NCBI GenBank assembly: GCA_963932465.1
Contig: OZ010798.1
Coordinates: 15,856,981 to 15,920,980, forward strand
DNA: 64,000 nucleotides
DNA from: Maratus speciosus
Taxonomy: Eukaryota; Arthropoda; Arachnida; Araneae; Salticidae
Direction: 5' to 3'
Part shown: piece after piece, positions 1 to 11,631 of the stretch
Position numbering within the stretch: position 1 is the stretch's first letter
How the letters are laid out: every line of letters begins with the position of its first letter
Notes under the pieces: generated by a model
What the model was told of the DNA's origin: nothing
What the model saw: the letters and a program-made list of their open reading frames with translations, nothing else
Database searches by the model: none
Program-made: the position numbers and the translations under genes

Positions 1-1167
1 TATTCTCTTTAATTGCCTGTACCATCCAAACAAAATATATTTTATTTCTTTTTAGTGGGAAGCTTCACGACAAGAAAATCATTAATTTGTGGTTTCCTAT
101 TCTCATAAATTGGTAAATCAATAGAATCATCATCATCTCCTGTAGTCAAACCCAATTTTCTATAGGGAAAATCGGGTTTTTTTCAAAAGTATAATATATG
201 TGATTACATTATTGTATACTATATTATTTATATATTATATATACAATACAGCAAAAAATATATATATTGTTCCCTTCCCTTATATACATTATAATTGTAA
301 TGCTATTTTGCAAATTATAAATTGTACAAATTATACGAATTTACATTAATTGAGTATCGGTGTTCTCACAAATTAGTTTTTAACATAAAATAAAAATATA
401 AATTCTTAATTTACATAAAAAGTAAAATTTTGATTTAGTTAGAAGTTTTCTTTTCAGGAATATAGTTGATTTGAATTTTTTATATACATTCTTATTAATA
501 TACCTTTACATATAATTATGTATTATCAGTAGCATAGTAATTTAAAAATTGTGGAGGGGGAGGGCTCAAATAGTTTCTAACTCAGTATGATCAAAATGAC
601 TGAAAAAAAAATCAATGATAAAGCGTCTCATTAATATAATTATTAATCAATTTTATTCATAGTTAAAATTGTGTATGTGCATTATTTCAAAATAAACATT
701 AAGGAATAAATTAAATTTTACAATTTAGTGAAATATGGTAGTCGAGAGTATGGAAGAAAAAAAAAATGTATGGCTCTGGGGCCTCTTTGGAGTCTCTCTT
801 CTTCCCCCTTACCTTCAAACAGCACAAATATCTACCAATTCCAGTGCTTCTTCCACATCAACTTCCATAAAAATGTGCCAATTCAATAAATGTATTCTTG
901 TGACTGAGAATCCAGATATAACATTTGAATTGATTGTGTAAAGGCTAACGGAAAAGAAACATTTACAATTCCTGGTACTATATCATAGATTGTCATAGTT
1001 AATCCTGGTGGTTAACCATCCATGCATTACTTGCTGTATTTATACAATTTCTCTATCAAAAGTCAATAAAAAGGTTAAAAATTTATCATTTTTCACTAAA
1101 TGATATTGCTATTTAAATAAAGATATTGGGAAATTAGTATCTATAAAATGTCCTAAGTAAGAAAAGA
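1..1167. other. AT-rich sequence without a supported gene
   Basis: I see no exon, RNA gene or complete mobile element here. A short inverted repeat (about 148-178, arms resembling AAACCCAATTTTC) can form a hairpin, and a similar AACCCAATT motif recurs near 17705-17740. The only ORF, 735-941, is a 68-codon run with no recognisable domain, and I do not support it as a gene. Confidence 0.6.
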
Positions 1168-1580
1168 TAGGGGGCATGTTGGAACACTGTTCCAACATGC
1201 CCTTCCAAAGTGTTTCAACATGCCCCATACTACACTTTTGTTTATCTATTATTTTAGGCCTTACATAACAATAGCTATTTGTTAATGGCTGCTATTAAAT
1301 AAAAGCCTGATTTTCAAGCAATTTGACAACATAATTTGAGGTTAGTTTAATATAATAATTTAAAAATTAATAAGGATTGTAAGGAATACAGAAAATTTAT
1401 TTACCTTGCATCAAATTAAAAAAATTAACCTGCTAGGAAAACTTGAAGACCTAGGGTCTCGAAAACAATATGGATGCTAGATGTGCTTAAGAGACACTAG
1501 TTAAGAATTCCCAGAAGCTCCTGATTTTTTTAAAATGGCTACCAATTTAAGTGTTTCAACATGCCCCACTCTCCCCTATA
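1168..1580. mobile_element. Short inverted-repeat element with CAACATGCC repeats
   Basis: GGGGCATGTTGGAACAC at the left (about 1171-1187) is mirrored by GTGTTTCAACATGCCCC at 1551-1567. Two further inward copies are present. The left end is itself a near-perfect hairpin (arms 1170-1186 and 1190-1202, 3-base loop), and 1208-1227 repeats the right-end sequence. The iterated terminal motif and small size fit a non-autonomous DNA transposon. I could not fix a target-site duplication or assign a superfamily. Confidence 0.45.
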
Positions 1581-1671
1581 ATGGTTTCCCGCGGAGCCAC
1601 AGAAATCCGAATCCCTCCTTGAGAAAAATGTCTGAATTCAACTTCAAACCTGATGTGCATAGTGGAGAGGA

Positions 1672-2380
1672 CAGTAGAGTCTGCAAAATCCGCACAGCTT
1701 GGGACCAGAGGAAGTGCGGATTTTAGAGTTTTGCAGATTCTGCATTAAATGATTTTATTTTTTTTAACTTACTTGTATCCATTTTCAAGAAGAGCTTTTA
1801 ATAATTCAATTTAAGCAAAGCAAAACTTGAATCCCTTTTATTTACCTGTACATTATAATTTTAATACCCAAAATTATTTTTTATTACAATTTTTAAACAT
1901 TTCTTGTATAGTTCTTTGCTTGAGAACTTTTATTTTCTCTTGATGAAGTTTCTTTTGAATTCTGTAAACAGTTATTATTTGCTGTTGGTTTGTGCAACTC
2001 AAAGTAAATGCAAAATAATAATAAAATGAATGTTGCCAACCTCACATGAAATATAAAATACATTATTTCGCTACTTTCTGTAGTGGCCAATAGATTGTGC
2101 CATTACTAAAACCTTTGTGGGCTTGTTTACACTTTACACCAATTTCTATTGTTTTATATTTTGTTGTGTGTAGGTTTCTGTGAAATAAAAGCATTTTATT
2201 TGTATAATATCCAGTGTAATTACTATTTTCTCATAAATCTACGTTAAAAATAATTTTATTTTCATTCGCTGATATTTGGAATAAATATTGTAAATAATAC
2301 TTCTTAACTGGGAATTTCATTGTTTACGTTTTGAAATGCAAGTGGAATTCAGAAGATTGCGGATTTTAGAGACTCTACTG
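1672..2380. mobile_element. Tigger/pogo-type MITE, copy 1
   Basis: The left end begins CAGTAGAGTCTGCAAAATCC and the right end closes with GCGGATTTTAGAGACTCTACTG, giving matching terminal inverted repeats. The right flank is TA; the left flank is GA, one base off a TA duplication. The interior is non-coding and AT-rich. CAGTA-type ends and TA targets are typical of pogo/Tigger elements. This copy is the same subfamily as 2484-4089 and shows the uninterrupted state of the site where 2552-3306 inserted. Confidence 0.75.
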
Positions 2381-2483
2381 TATACGGCTTATACGTCTGG
2401 ATTTTTAAAGAAAGTCCATTTACACTCTATTTTTCAAATAAAACTACATCACACTCGCTGTGTGTACGTCAGCCTATAGTATA

Positions 2484-4089
2484 CAGTAGAGTCTCAAAAA
2501 TCCGCACACCTTGGGACCAGAGGCTGTGCAGATTTTAAAGTTTTGTAGATACAGTAGACTCCCTCAAATCCGCACAGCTTGGGACCAGAGGTTGTGCGGA
2601 TTTTAGAATTTTGCGGATTTCTGGTCATTGATTTGTTTACATTTTTGAAACATTAAATTCATTGGTAGTTAAGCAAGGGAAATTATAATGAATGCTTACA
2701 ATAAAGTGAAACATTCAAATAAGTAAAATATTAAAATAATTTATTAGTTTAAAAGTAAGTAATTAATAAAAATTTAGAAAAATATTAAATTATTACGAAT
2801 GAAATCGATTAAATTCGATTCCAAAAGTCCTATGCTGCCATCTAGTGATAGCAAGGAGAACAGTGTTAATGCTATTATCAGTATATATAGCTTATTGCAC
2901 TCACTGTAACTTTTTCATTGGTATTTAGAGTCTTGAATGCTTTTCTTATACTGCTTTGTATGTTTAGAAATCAATTTGTCTATAATTTTTAAAAAAATCC
3001 GCGAAAAATAATTTTAAAATAGCGTTCCGGTTCGTGGATTTTTTCATTTCGAACCCTGGAAGTTTTGATATAGATATGCTAATTTATATCAAAATCAAAA
3101 GTAATGTAAATTTATTTAGTAATAAACCAGCTGTAATAGCCAAAAGAGAATGATTAACAAAAAATTTAGTAAAAAAAACACTGCGGTAGTCGCCGATTTC
3201 GGCGCCATCTTGAATTTTGTTCCTGCAACTTAACTGTAAATTTCATTGTTTACATCCGAAAAAATATGCGGATTTTAGGGGTTCGCGGATTTAAGGGAGT
3301 CTACTGTACTGGATTAAATGATTTATTTTTTTCAATATTACATTTTTTATTTCCAAGAAGAGCATGTAATAATTTAATTTAAGCAAATCAAAACTTGAAT
3401 CTCTTATTTACCTGTACATTAACATTTCAATAACCAAAATTGTTTTTTGTTTCAATTTTTAAACATTTCTTATATAGCCATTTGATTGAGAATTCCATTT
3501 CCTCTTGTTGAAGTTTCTTTTGAATTATGTAAATAGCCATTATTTCCTGTTTGTCTACATAACTCTTCTACTCAAAGAATTTTTAAATCTTCACCTAAAA
3601 CCAAACCTTCTTAAAAAATTAGCTTTTGGTATTTTCTTTTGGTTTTAGTTTGACGTAAGGTTTTGTGAAAAATCTTTACCATCATCCTCATTTTGGATAA
3701 ATAAAGAACCAGGCCATATTTTATGTCATGTATTAATTAAAGCCTTGCATGAAATATAAAATCGCTATTTTCTTTAGCGGCTGATAGATGGTAGTACCTC
3801 TACTAAAACTTTTCAGTGCTTGTTTATAACTCTCGTCCATTTCTATTATTTTCTATTTTCTTGTATGCAAGTTTCTGTGAAATAAAAGCATTTTATTTGT
3901 GGAATATACTGTGTCATTACTAATTTTCCATAAATTTACATTAAAAATTAATTTATTTTGGATCACTGTTATTTGGAGTTTGGAATAAAGATTATAAACA
4001 ATATTTATTAATTGCAAATTTCATTTTTTACATTTTGAAATGCAAGCGGATTGCGGATGTTAGAAGTGCAGATTTTTGAGACTGTACTG
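2484..4089. mobile_element. Tigger/pogo-type MITE, copy 2, split by a nested sibling
   Basis: The element runs from CAGTAGAGTCTCAAAAATCC to ...GAGACTGTACTG, with TA on both sides (2482-2483 and 4090-4091). It is interrupted at 2552 by a second Tigger-type MITE and resumes at 3309. The sequences on each side of the interruption align with the continuous stretch near 1725-1750 in copy 1 (a TTTTG, GATT, TAAATGATTT series). Without the insert it is about 850 bp. Confidence 0.75.
2552..3306. mobile_element. Tigger/pogo-type MITE, copy 3, nested
   Basis: This copy begins CAGTAGACTCCCTCAAATCC and ends GGATTTAAGGGAGTCTACTG, with TA duplicated at 2550-2551 and 3307-3308. Each end holds a second inverted AATCCGCACA motif, so the terminal repeat is internally palindromic. 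The interior includes a GC-richer patch (about 3182-3215, GGCGCCATCTTG) that reappears inverted in the copy at 11632-12211, placing both in one subfamily. No coding sequence was seen. Confidence 0.8.
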
Positions 4090-4091
4090 TA

Positions 4092-4543
4092 TACCATCTG
4101 GGTTTTCTTTACCACTACACCACTGGTAATTATGTTTAGCCTGGGCAGTAATCTTTTTAATTCTTCAGGTAAGTAGAATCAGTACTACTTGATTATTCTG
4201 TTGACCAAAATATTGTCGCCAAACTGTAAGATTATATGCCAATAAAGGATGATTGCAAATGTCACATTCACTTTACATTAAACATATTACAAGTGTTTGT
4301 TATGGCATCAAGTCTTTTTCATTCAATATTATATTTGTATTTTAATTAATATTTTACTAATTTATTTCTTCTTTCGCTATTTATATTTACTGCAAATTTT
4401 GATTTTGATTTTTTTGTTTGCTTCAAGCCTATAATCTAATGTTTACATTCATTTTATAGTTATATATCCGTCTATTTTTTGATTAAATAAAGATTTTTTA
4501 GGTCACCTCACAATTTTCCATTATCATTGATATTTTTTGTGTC
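4092..4543. other. Unassigned AT-rich sequence
   Basis: No gene, repeat or element ends were recognised between the Tigger MITE and the hAT element. It is probably older unannotated repeat or intergenic sequence. Confidence 0.5.
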
Positions 4544-4819
4544 CAGAGGTGGGGAAATACACCATTTTACTCGCCACTGGCGAGTGGACATTCTGACAAG
4601 GCGAGTGAATTTTTAGGCAGTCTTTGAAGAACTGCAGGCTGTAGAAGATATGCCAAAATGTTTATTTTTATTATTATTATTATTATTATTTTTTTTTTGC
4701 TAGTTAGGTATATTTTGCAACTTTCCAAATTACCACGATGTAAACATGGTATAAAATTCTACCATATTTTAAACTTTTCTCTGCTATATATATTTATTAA
4801 TTTAATATAAATATATATA

Positions 4820-5170
4820 CAGTGTGTCCGTAAAGTCATGGTGCACTTTTGACTGGTCACAGGACATTAATGAAACAAGATAGAAATGTGAAATATTCAC
4901 CCAATAAAGGAAAAACCCTCCAAGTTTCATATCCGTTCAGTGACATTTGATGTGACCTCCATTTTTTGCTTTACACACATCTAAACGATATTTGAGTTCA
5001 TACCACACACAGTTAATGACATCTGGTGTAAGAAAGTAAATAACGTCTGTGATTCTCTGTTTAAAATTGGAGAGTTTTTCTTTTATTTGGTGAAGATTTC
5101 ACATTTTCATTTTGTTTTGTTTATTTTCTGTGACTGGTCAAAAGTGCTCCGTGACTTTATGGACACACTG
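4820..5170. mobile_element. Mariner-type MITE with ~40-bp inverted ends
   Basis: The left end CAGTGTGTCCGTAAAGTCA is mirrored by TGACTTTATGGACACACTG at the right, and the similarity continues for about 40 bp through ACTTTTGACTGGTCA. TA lies immediately left; the right flank is TTTA, so that side of the TA duplication is imperfect. The 351-bp element has no ORF and is non-autonomous. The ends fit the Tc1/mariner group. Confidence 0.75.
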
Positions 5171-5190
5171 TTTATATATATACATATATA

Positions 5191-6840
5191 AGGTAGCACA
5201 GGGTAAATGTGGGTCACTCTCAACCTGGGGCAATTATGGGTCACTTAGTTTTTATCACTATGGAATCTACTAAGATAAATTCTAAAATAGTAGATAGGCC
5301 CTCCAATTAGTATGCTTTATTATGCATAAAAAAGATTTATTTTAATTTTGCGGCATAATGTGAGTTGAGATGTTTATGTAACATTCTACAAAATCATCTT
5401 TCAAAAAGATTGCCTTCAAAAATTACACTCTTTACTAAGATCCATGCCACATTAACATAATTGTTTAGATTTTTTTTGTTTATGCTTATTTTAAATATAG
5501 ATACTATAAGGTTTTTAAATATATGCATTTTTTATTCCTATTTGCTTTCAAATAGACTCTAGATGTATACCCAATTATGTCCCAAATACCTGGGGTAATT
5601 CTGGATCACCAGGGCAATTCTGGGTCAGCATGTTTTTTCCATTCTTAATGAATTTTTTAAAATTTTAAACATGCAATGCAATTGTTAATTTATGATTTAA
5701 GGGTTTTCAAAGATTTTTTTTTTTTTTAATAAATATACAGTATTGTAAACCTAAAGTAACTTTTGAAGTAGGCCAGATAAAATATTTTTATCAACATCTC
5801 TTTTTTAAAATTTAATTGTTAACTGTTAGAATATGGTAAAGCAGAAGTGCTGGATTCATATCTTTATAGTGTGGAGCAGTTAATTTAGGTAAAAAATGTT
5901 AAGAAAATATAAACCCCCAAAAGATTCTTATTGCTTAAAAGAACAAACAAGTATTGTAAATGTAATCCAAATTTTTTTTTTTTCAATTAACAAATAAAAT
6001 GTTTTTAAGCATGCTTTTCCATTTACTTTAACCATATTAGGCTACGTAGGGTAACTGTAATTGTTTGAATATTAATTTTTAGGCCTAATTGTTAGAACAT
6101 TGTGCAACACATGTGCTAGATTCATATATTTATAATGTAGATCAGTTAATTTGATTTCAAGAAAACTATAAACCTAAATAAATCAGCCAAGTGCAAATTT
6201 TACTCAAGCACAAAGTGTTCCGTATGATGGCTATTTATCAGTATGACCTATAACAGAGACCTTGTACAAAATTTAAACTCGCCTTTGTGCCAAGCATTCT
6301 TCAAAAGCAGATTGCAACGACACATTTTTTAAAATTAATATATTGGCTAATAAGCATCAAATGTTTTTTAAAATCATTATTAACTATCCTTGGATGATTC
6401 TGTATCAATATGTTACCTCAAGTGTCCCAAAGCTCTCTTGCTAAGCACCTGCAAAGTAAAATATGTGTATAACAGAAAAATGTGATTTTCATAAACATCC
6501 CATAAAAGCAATTGCCATTTTCATTTATTTTTTATATCTTTTAAAATTTTTAAGCTTTAATGATGAAAATTTCTACTTTAGAGGTAATTTCCAAAAACTT
6601 TAAGAAATATTTTATTAAAGTGACCCATAATTGCCCCGGCTGTGACCCATAATTACCCCATTGCTGAGGTAATTATAGGTCAATTAAAAAATAAATAAAA
6701 ATATTTTGGGTAAACTGAAAGTTTTATACAAAAGCTACAATACTAAGTCAACTTCATGCCAAATTTGAAAATTTCATCTTTTATATTTTCCTAGATATTG
6801 AGATCTTATTGTTTTCTGACATATTTACCCCGTGTCACCC
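5191..6840. mobile_element. Non-autonomous DNA transposon with GGGTCA / GGGGCAATT subterminal repeats
   Basis: The left end AGGTAGCACAGGGTAAAT is the inverse of the right end ATTTACCCCGTGTCACCC. Inside each end is an array of short repeats combining TGGGTCA with GGGGCAATT: about 5207-5245, 5571-5629 and 6620-6680. The arrays point inward in opposite orientations. Such iterated subterminal motifs often serve as transposase binding sites. The flanks are TATATA-rich, so the duplication length cannot be read. No coding sequence remains, and the superfamily is not assigned. Confidence 0.6.
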
Positions 6841-7914
6841 TATATATGTAAATGAATTATAGTAATAGTAATTAACTATTTTTGTAATCACATACATTTT
6901 ATCATAACAATTTCCAACTTTATGTTGCATGTTGTTGCCTGGTAAAATAAATTATTGGCTGGTAAGATTTTTTAAAAACTCCCCACCCCTACTTGTTTCC
7001 CTTAATAATTTACATTACATTTAATTACATTACAATGCATTTAATTATGCAGTAGACTCCTTCAAATCTGCATATCATTGCAGATGTAAACAATGAAACT
7101 TTCAGCTCAGATGTAAGGACAAAATTACAGAATTTTTTAGTTTTTATATCATTCCGTACGTATTTTAATATGTAATTCTCAAAAATATGACTGAACTCAT
7201 GGTTTTTCATGATGGAAGTATAAATTTATTTCTTTTAAAAAAAAATCAAGATATCACTGGTAACTACTATCTTTTTACCAAATAAATATATTTTTTTTTC
7301 TAGCTTTTATGGTTATTAAGACTGAAAGACTATGCTAGAGCTGAAATAAAACTTTCTTATTTCATGATTTTGATGTGAATAGGGTACCTTTAACAGGAAA
7401 GCTTCATTGAATAATTCAAGAAAAATGTATCTCATCTTTATTAGGCATTTTTAATTATACATTGTTAATTATTTACTTGACTTTTACTTTTAATAATTGC
7501 ATAATTTTTAAAATTATCTTACTTTTTATCATTTTAGTTTATAACTTTACTTAATTATTTTAAAATTTTAATATATTTTTAGTACTATTCAGGGCTTGAA
7601 ATTCAATTTTTTATAGGAGGGGAGTCTCCCTACCTACATTTATAAATGGAGGGGAGTTGAGCTATTTGGGAGGGAGGAAAAAATCTAAAACCCACTGTCT
7701 TTTTACGTGCTATATAAAGATTTCCATTAATTATTTTGTCATGTCTGCATTAATACTGACATGACAAAATATCACTGAAGCAATTTAAATCTACAACTCA
7801 GAATAATTATGCAAAATGTTTTTTTTTTTAATTTTAAAAAGTAAGAAAGTTAAGCTTTTATATAGTCTATTTTTCAACTTTCAACCAAATGTCATAGGTC
7901 CTTAACAATGAAGT

Positions 7915-8300
7915 TGTTAGATTAATTTCTGAATTTAGATTTTATTCCATTTTTGGCCTTGTATCTTCTTTCACAAGGTAAACTTGTGATAGACAGCACA
8001 AGCACAACATTTATAACTTTGGAAGTTATCGGAAACGTATGGTTATGCTCTCTTAAAAAAATTTCAGAAAACTTTGCAATATCTGACATGCCTTCATTTT
8101 TAACGACTTGCATGAACAATGTATATTCAGTGATGGAATCATAACTATCCATTTCTGGACAAAATTGTTTTATTATATCCTTAATGAAATTATAGTCAAA
8201 ACCTGACTCCCTGGTATTTTCTTTGTTTAAAATTTGAATGCTTGTTCAATCAAAGTCAAAAGTTCGAAATGGAAACTATTTATTCATTTCTTCCACTACA
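7915..8300 (-). pseudogene. hAT transposase C-terminal remnant
   Basis: One minus-strand frame is readable from about 8300 down to 7915, with two stop codons near its start. An open stretch of 76 codons covers 7922-8152. Its end carries a VLVLSITSLPCER segment followed by an AKNGIKSK-like segment. This is the pattern of the hAT C-terminal dimerisation region, in which a hydrophobic strand and S-x-x-CER precede an IKT/IKS motif. Only this end of the protein survives; the catalytic DDE core and zinc finger are absent, so it cannot encode an active transposase. It lies just inside the left end of the hAT element at 7590-10713, which supports that assignment. Confidence 0.7.
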
Positions 8301-8519
8301 CGAGAAATGTAGGTTATTTAAATAAACAAGTCCTAATTTCTGGTTAATTGCAAGAATCAATTTGTTTTGTGTTTTTATATATGTTTGATTGGAGCTTGGA
8401 ATTTTTCTTTGATGTGCACCACAAGATCTTTGCAGTCCTGCTAATCTTATTGTTGTTTAGTACTGAATCTAGTCCAATTTGCCAGAGCACAGCACCCGGT
8501 GACACTTAATGTCCTTTTT

Positions 8520-10690
8520 TTGGTGCACTCTTTTGGATATTTTCCTTTTTCTGTCACAAGAAAAAAATATCGTGAAATATGCCAATCGGGTGTAGGGAAA
8601 AAATCGTGAATTTCCTCGATTGGTCGAGGGAAGGATATCGTGAAATTCGTCGATTGGCCACGGTATAAAAACGGGAAATTCATCGATCAGACGCAGGATA
8701 AAACTGAATTTCGTCAGTCTGTCAAAAAGTAACTGTAAAATGCGTGAGTGTTTCTGAATAAAAAAGAAAAAAAATCTGAAATTCACAGCAAATTTTCTGA
8801 AAGGTTACAGCAGGGGATGGGAAGGGATTGGGAAATTCTCTCCAGGCACTAATTATTTTTGTTGCAGGTTGAGCAAACTCTTTTTTTGGTTCGGTTTCAT
8901 TTCAGGCTGAGTGTAGATTTCTGAAAAATTGGATTCGGGTTAAGAAATTTCCCTTTTTTTTCTGCAGCCCTTTGACGAAATTTGCGTTTTATCCGCGATC
9001 TTTTGACGAAATTCGCGTTTTTTTCGCGAGCTTTTAAAAAAAATCATGTTTTTGCAATCTTTTGACGAAATTCGCGTCTTTTTCGCGACCTTTTGAAGAA
9101 ATTCGCGTTTTTTCGCGATCCTTTGACGAAATTTGCGTCTTTTTCGCGATCCTTTAATAAAATTTGCGTCTTTTTCGCGATCCTTTGATGAAATTTGCGT
9201 CTTTTTCGCGATCCTTTGAGAATTTCGCGTCTTTTTCGCGATCCTTTGACGAATTTCGTGTGTTTTTCGCGATCTTTTGACGAATTTCGTATCTTTTTCG
9301 CGATCCTTTCACGAATTTCACGTATTTTCCGCGATCCTTTGATGAAGTCGCGTCTTTTCTGCAATTCTTTGATGAAATTCGCGTATTTTTTGCAATTTTT
9401 TGACGAAGTTTTCGTTTTTTCCGCGATCCTTTGACAAAATTTGCTTTTCGCGATCCTTTGATTAAATTCGCGTTTTTTTTTCAGCGGCCCCTTTGACTAA
9501 ATTCGCGTTTCTTCCCGATCTTTTGACGAAATTTGTATTTTTCCGTGATCCTTTGACGAAATTCGCTTTTTTTAGCGATCCTTTGCCGAAAATCATGTTT
9601 TTTCCCCGTTCCTTTGCCGAAATTTACGATTTTTTTGCTATCCTTCGATATAATTTGCGTTTTTTCGCGATCCTTTGGTGAATCTCGAGGGTTTTTTTCG
9701 CGTGATCTGACGAAGTTCACGTTTTTCCGCGATCCTTTGAAAAAATTCGCATATTTTCCGCGATTCTTTGACGAAATTTTCGTTTTTTTCCGCGATCCTT
9801 TGCTGAAAATCGCGTTTTTCCCCGTTCCTTTGCCGAAACTTACGTTTTTTTTATATCCTTCGATGTAATTTGCGCTTTTTCGCGATCCTTTGGTGAATCT
9901 CGAGGGTTTTTTTTCGCGTGATCTGACGAAATTCACGTTTTCCGCGATCCTTTGAGAAAATTCGCGTTTTGTCGCTATTCGTTGATTAAATTCGATTCTT
10001 TTCAGTGGCCCTTTGACTAAATTCGCGTTTCATCCCAATCCTTTGACGAAATTTGCATTTTTCCGCGATCCTTTGACGAAACTCACGTTTTCCCCCTTTC
10101 CTTTGCCGAAATTTACGATTTTTTTTTTGTTATCCTTTGATGTAATTTGCGTTTTTTCGCGATCCTTTGGTAAATCTCCAGTTTTTTCCGCGATCCTTTG
10201 ACAAAATTTGCATTTTATTCGCAATCCTTTGCGACGAAAGTGGCGATTTTTTCCTCGAACGATCGGCGAAATTGATTTTTTCGGCGATCATTTGTCGAAA
10301 TTCGCGATATTTTTCTGTTGAACTGATGACCGAATTTTCATAATTTTTGCAACCTACTGCCTTAATTTTTTGGAAAATTCGAAACAGAATCAACTCTGAA
10401 TTCACCAGTCGGTCGCGGACACTTGACAACCAATCTCAATAAAAAAAATAATGAAATTTGACTACTGGTTGCGTGAAAAATTCGTGAATTTCAACGCTCT
10501 TTCGCGGTAAAAATAACGCAAAATGTGTCAATCGGTCGCGCGAAAATATCAGGAAATTCGCAAGGCGTTCGCGGGAGTTGATCGCAATTTCAAAATTCTC
10601 AAGGAAATGGTGAATTTTTTGGGCGGGAGATTCCCGTCCACGATATTCTTTTGGGCGGGATTTCTGAATTTTGGGCGCGAATCCCGCCAT
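8520..10690. repeat. Degenerate ~33-bp minisatellite rich in CGCGATCCTTTGACGAAA
   Basis: From about 8970 to 10260 the sequence is an almost unbroken array of roughly 35-40 units built on TTCGCGATCCTTTGACGAAA plus a T-run. More diverged relatives (GAAATTCGTCGATTGGTCG) extend it to about 8520 and 10690. The array is much richer in CpG than the window. All frames stay partly open because the unit is close to a multiple of three, which gives lysine/arginine/serine-rich ORFs; these are composition artefacts. It ends just before the hAT right terminus. Confidence 0.85.
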
Positions 10691-10842
10691 CCCGCCCTGA
10701 AATTCAAGCCCTGCTATTCATTATAATCATGATTGCATTATTACGTTGAAATTAAATTAGTTTAGAAAATGTAAACAAAGCAATGACCAGAAATCTGCCC
10801 AACCTCTGGTTAAGCTGTGCGGATTTAAGGGGGTCTACTGTA

Positions 10843-11630
10843 TTACATTTAAAATGCTAACATTTTATTCACAAATCCAATATCTTAAAAATATCTGTTT
10901 GTTTAAAGTTTAATTTAATAACTCTGCATTTAAATATACGTAATCTATTAATATTCTTTTGTCCAAAATAAATCAAATTTTATGTTTGGTATTTAAAGTA
11001 ACCCTGTTCTTTAGTGATTTTTTAAATTTAGATTCATTAATTTTCCTATCTTAAAATTTTAGAATGACAACATTCTTCCATTTGTATAATTTGTTGAAAT
11101 TGGTCTACAGTATAATTAAGTAATACCCTAAAATCTTTCAGTAGCACATCCAGGATTATACTTTGCAGGGCCTAGCATATTTTAAAAGTCTACATGTGGC
11201 CGAGCTCTGTGTTATTGTCTTTTATTTCACTCGATGGGACGTGATGCCTTGGGTTCTGACTTACATTTTTTTTCTGCTGACTTGAGTGGGGTCGTAACCA
11301 GCTAGAGGAAACTCTGGAAAATTTTGGTGAGGCTACTTCTGAATGCTTTTAACATGTTTGATAATGAAATAGTGTTACTTAAAATATATCTTAGTTTTTG
11401 CGATGTTTTGATGTGCTTCTGTTATTGGAAAGTTTTAAAGTGTGTTTGCAATCAAACGATTTAAAATTATTAAAATATTATAAGTGTTAGAGGGTTGAGC
11501 AAGAGATTGAACGAGGGCTTAATTTTTTTAATTAGTAAATATTAAACATGCTAATATTTCGAATTTCATAATAAAATTTATTAGAGAAAACATTGTTGGA
11601 CAAAATCATTATTTTTTCAAAAATCATGAT
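10843..11630. other. Unassigned sequence between MITEs
   Basis: No ORF or element ends were recognised. A somewhat less AT-rich stretch around 11160-11330 may be an old repeat or exon relic, but I see no splice-bounded reading frame. Confidence 0.5.
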
Positions 11631-11631
11631 A

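Larger units (their letters stand above)
4544..6991. mobile_element. hAT-type MITE interrupted by two other elements
   Basis: The left end CAGAGGTGGGGA and the right end TCCCCACCCCTA are inverted repeats. The 8 bases outside each end, TTTGTGTC and CTTGTTTC, agree at 6 of 8 positions, as expected of an old hAT 8-bp duplication. Only about 430 bp are its own sequence; the rest is a mariner MITE (4820-5170) and a GGGTCA-repeat element (5191-6840). A (TTA)n microsatellite lies at about 4667-4690. No transposase was seen. Confidence 0.6.
7590..10713. mobile_element. hAT-like transposon carrying a minisatellite
   Basis: Terminal inverted repeats CAGGGCTTGAAATTCA (7590-7605) and TGAAATTCAAGCCCTG (10698-10713) differ at one position. 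A 5-bp repeat CTATT flanks both ends (7585-7589, 10714-10718), and the disrupted Tigger MITE resumes outside. Inside are the decayed C-terminus of a hAT transposase (minus strand, 7915-8300) and a long array of ~33-bp repeats. A 13-bp-stem hairpin (ATTTTGTCATGTC arms) lies at about 7733-7770. The 5-bp rather than 8-bp duplication is unusual for hAT and may be a decayed 8-bp one. Confidence 0.75.
7050..10840. mobile_element. Tigger/pogo-type MITE, copy 4, split by a hAT element
   Basis: The left end is CAGTAGACTCCTTCAAATC at 7050 and the right end is ATTTAAGGGGGTCTACTG at 10840, followed by TA. The body matches the complete copies at 47061-47753 and 55687-56380 (GATGTAAACAATGAAA near the left, AAGCAATGACCAGAAAT near the right). 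Removing the hAT insert (7590-10713) leaves about 667 bp, close to its siblings at ~694 bp. Confidence 0.8.

Noticed and set aside
8447..8786. Two overlapping minus-strand ORFs of 78 and 105 codons
   Set aside because: They lie in the diverged edge of the minisatellite, and their repeated phenylalanine/proline content follows the repeat.
9044..10429. Several ORFs of 62-151 codons on both strands, rich in Lys/Arg/Ser/Phe
   Set aside because: They are translations of the ~33-bp minisatellite, whose period keeps frames open; none has a non-repeat domain.
7590..10713. Exact 8-bp hAT target duplication
   Set aside because: The flanking octamers GTACTATT and CTATTCAT do not match in register; only CTATT (5 bp) is shared.
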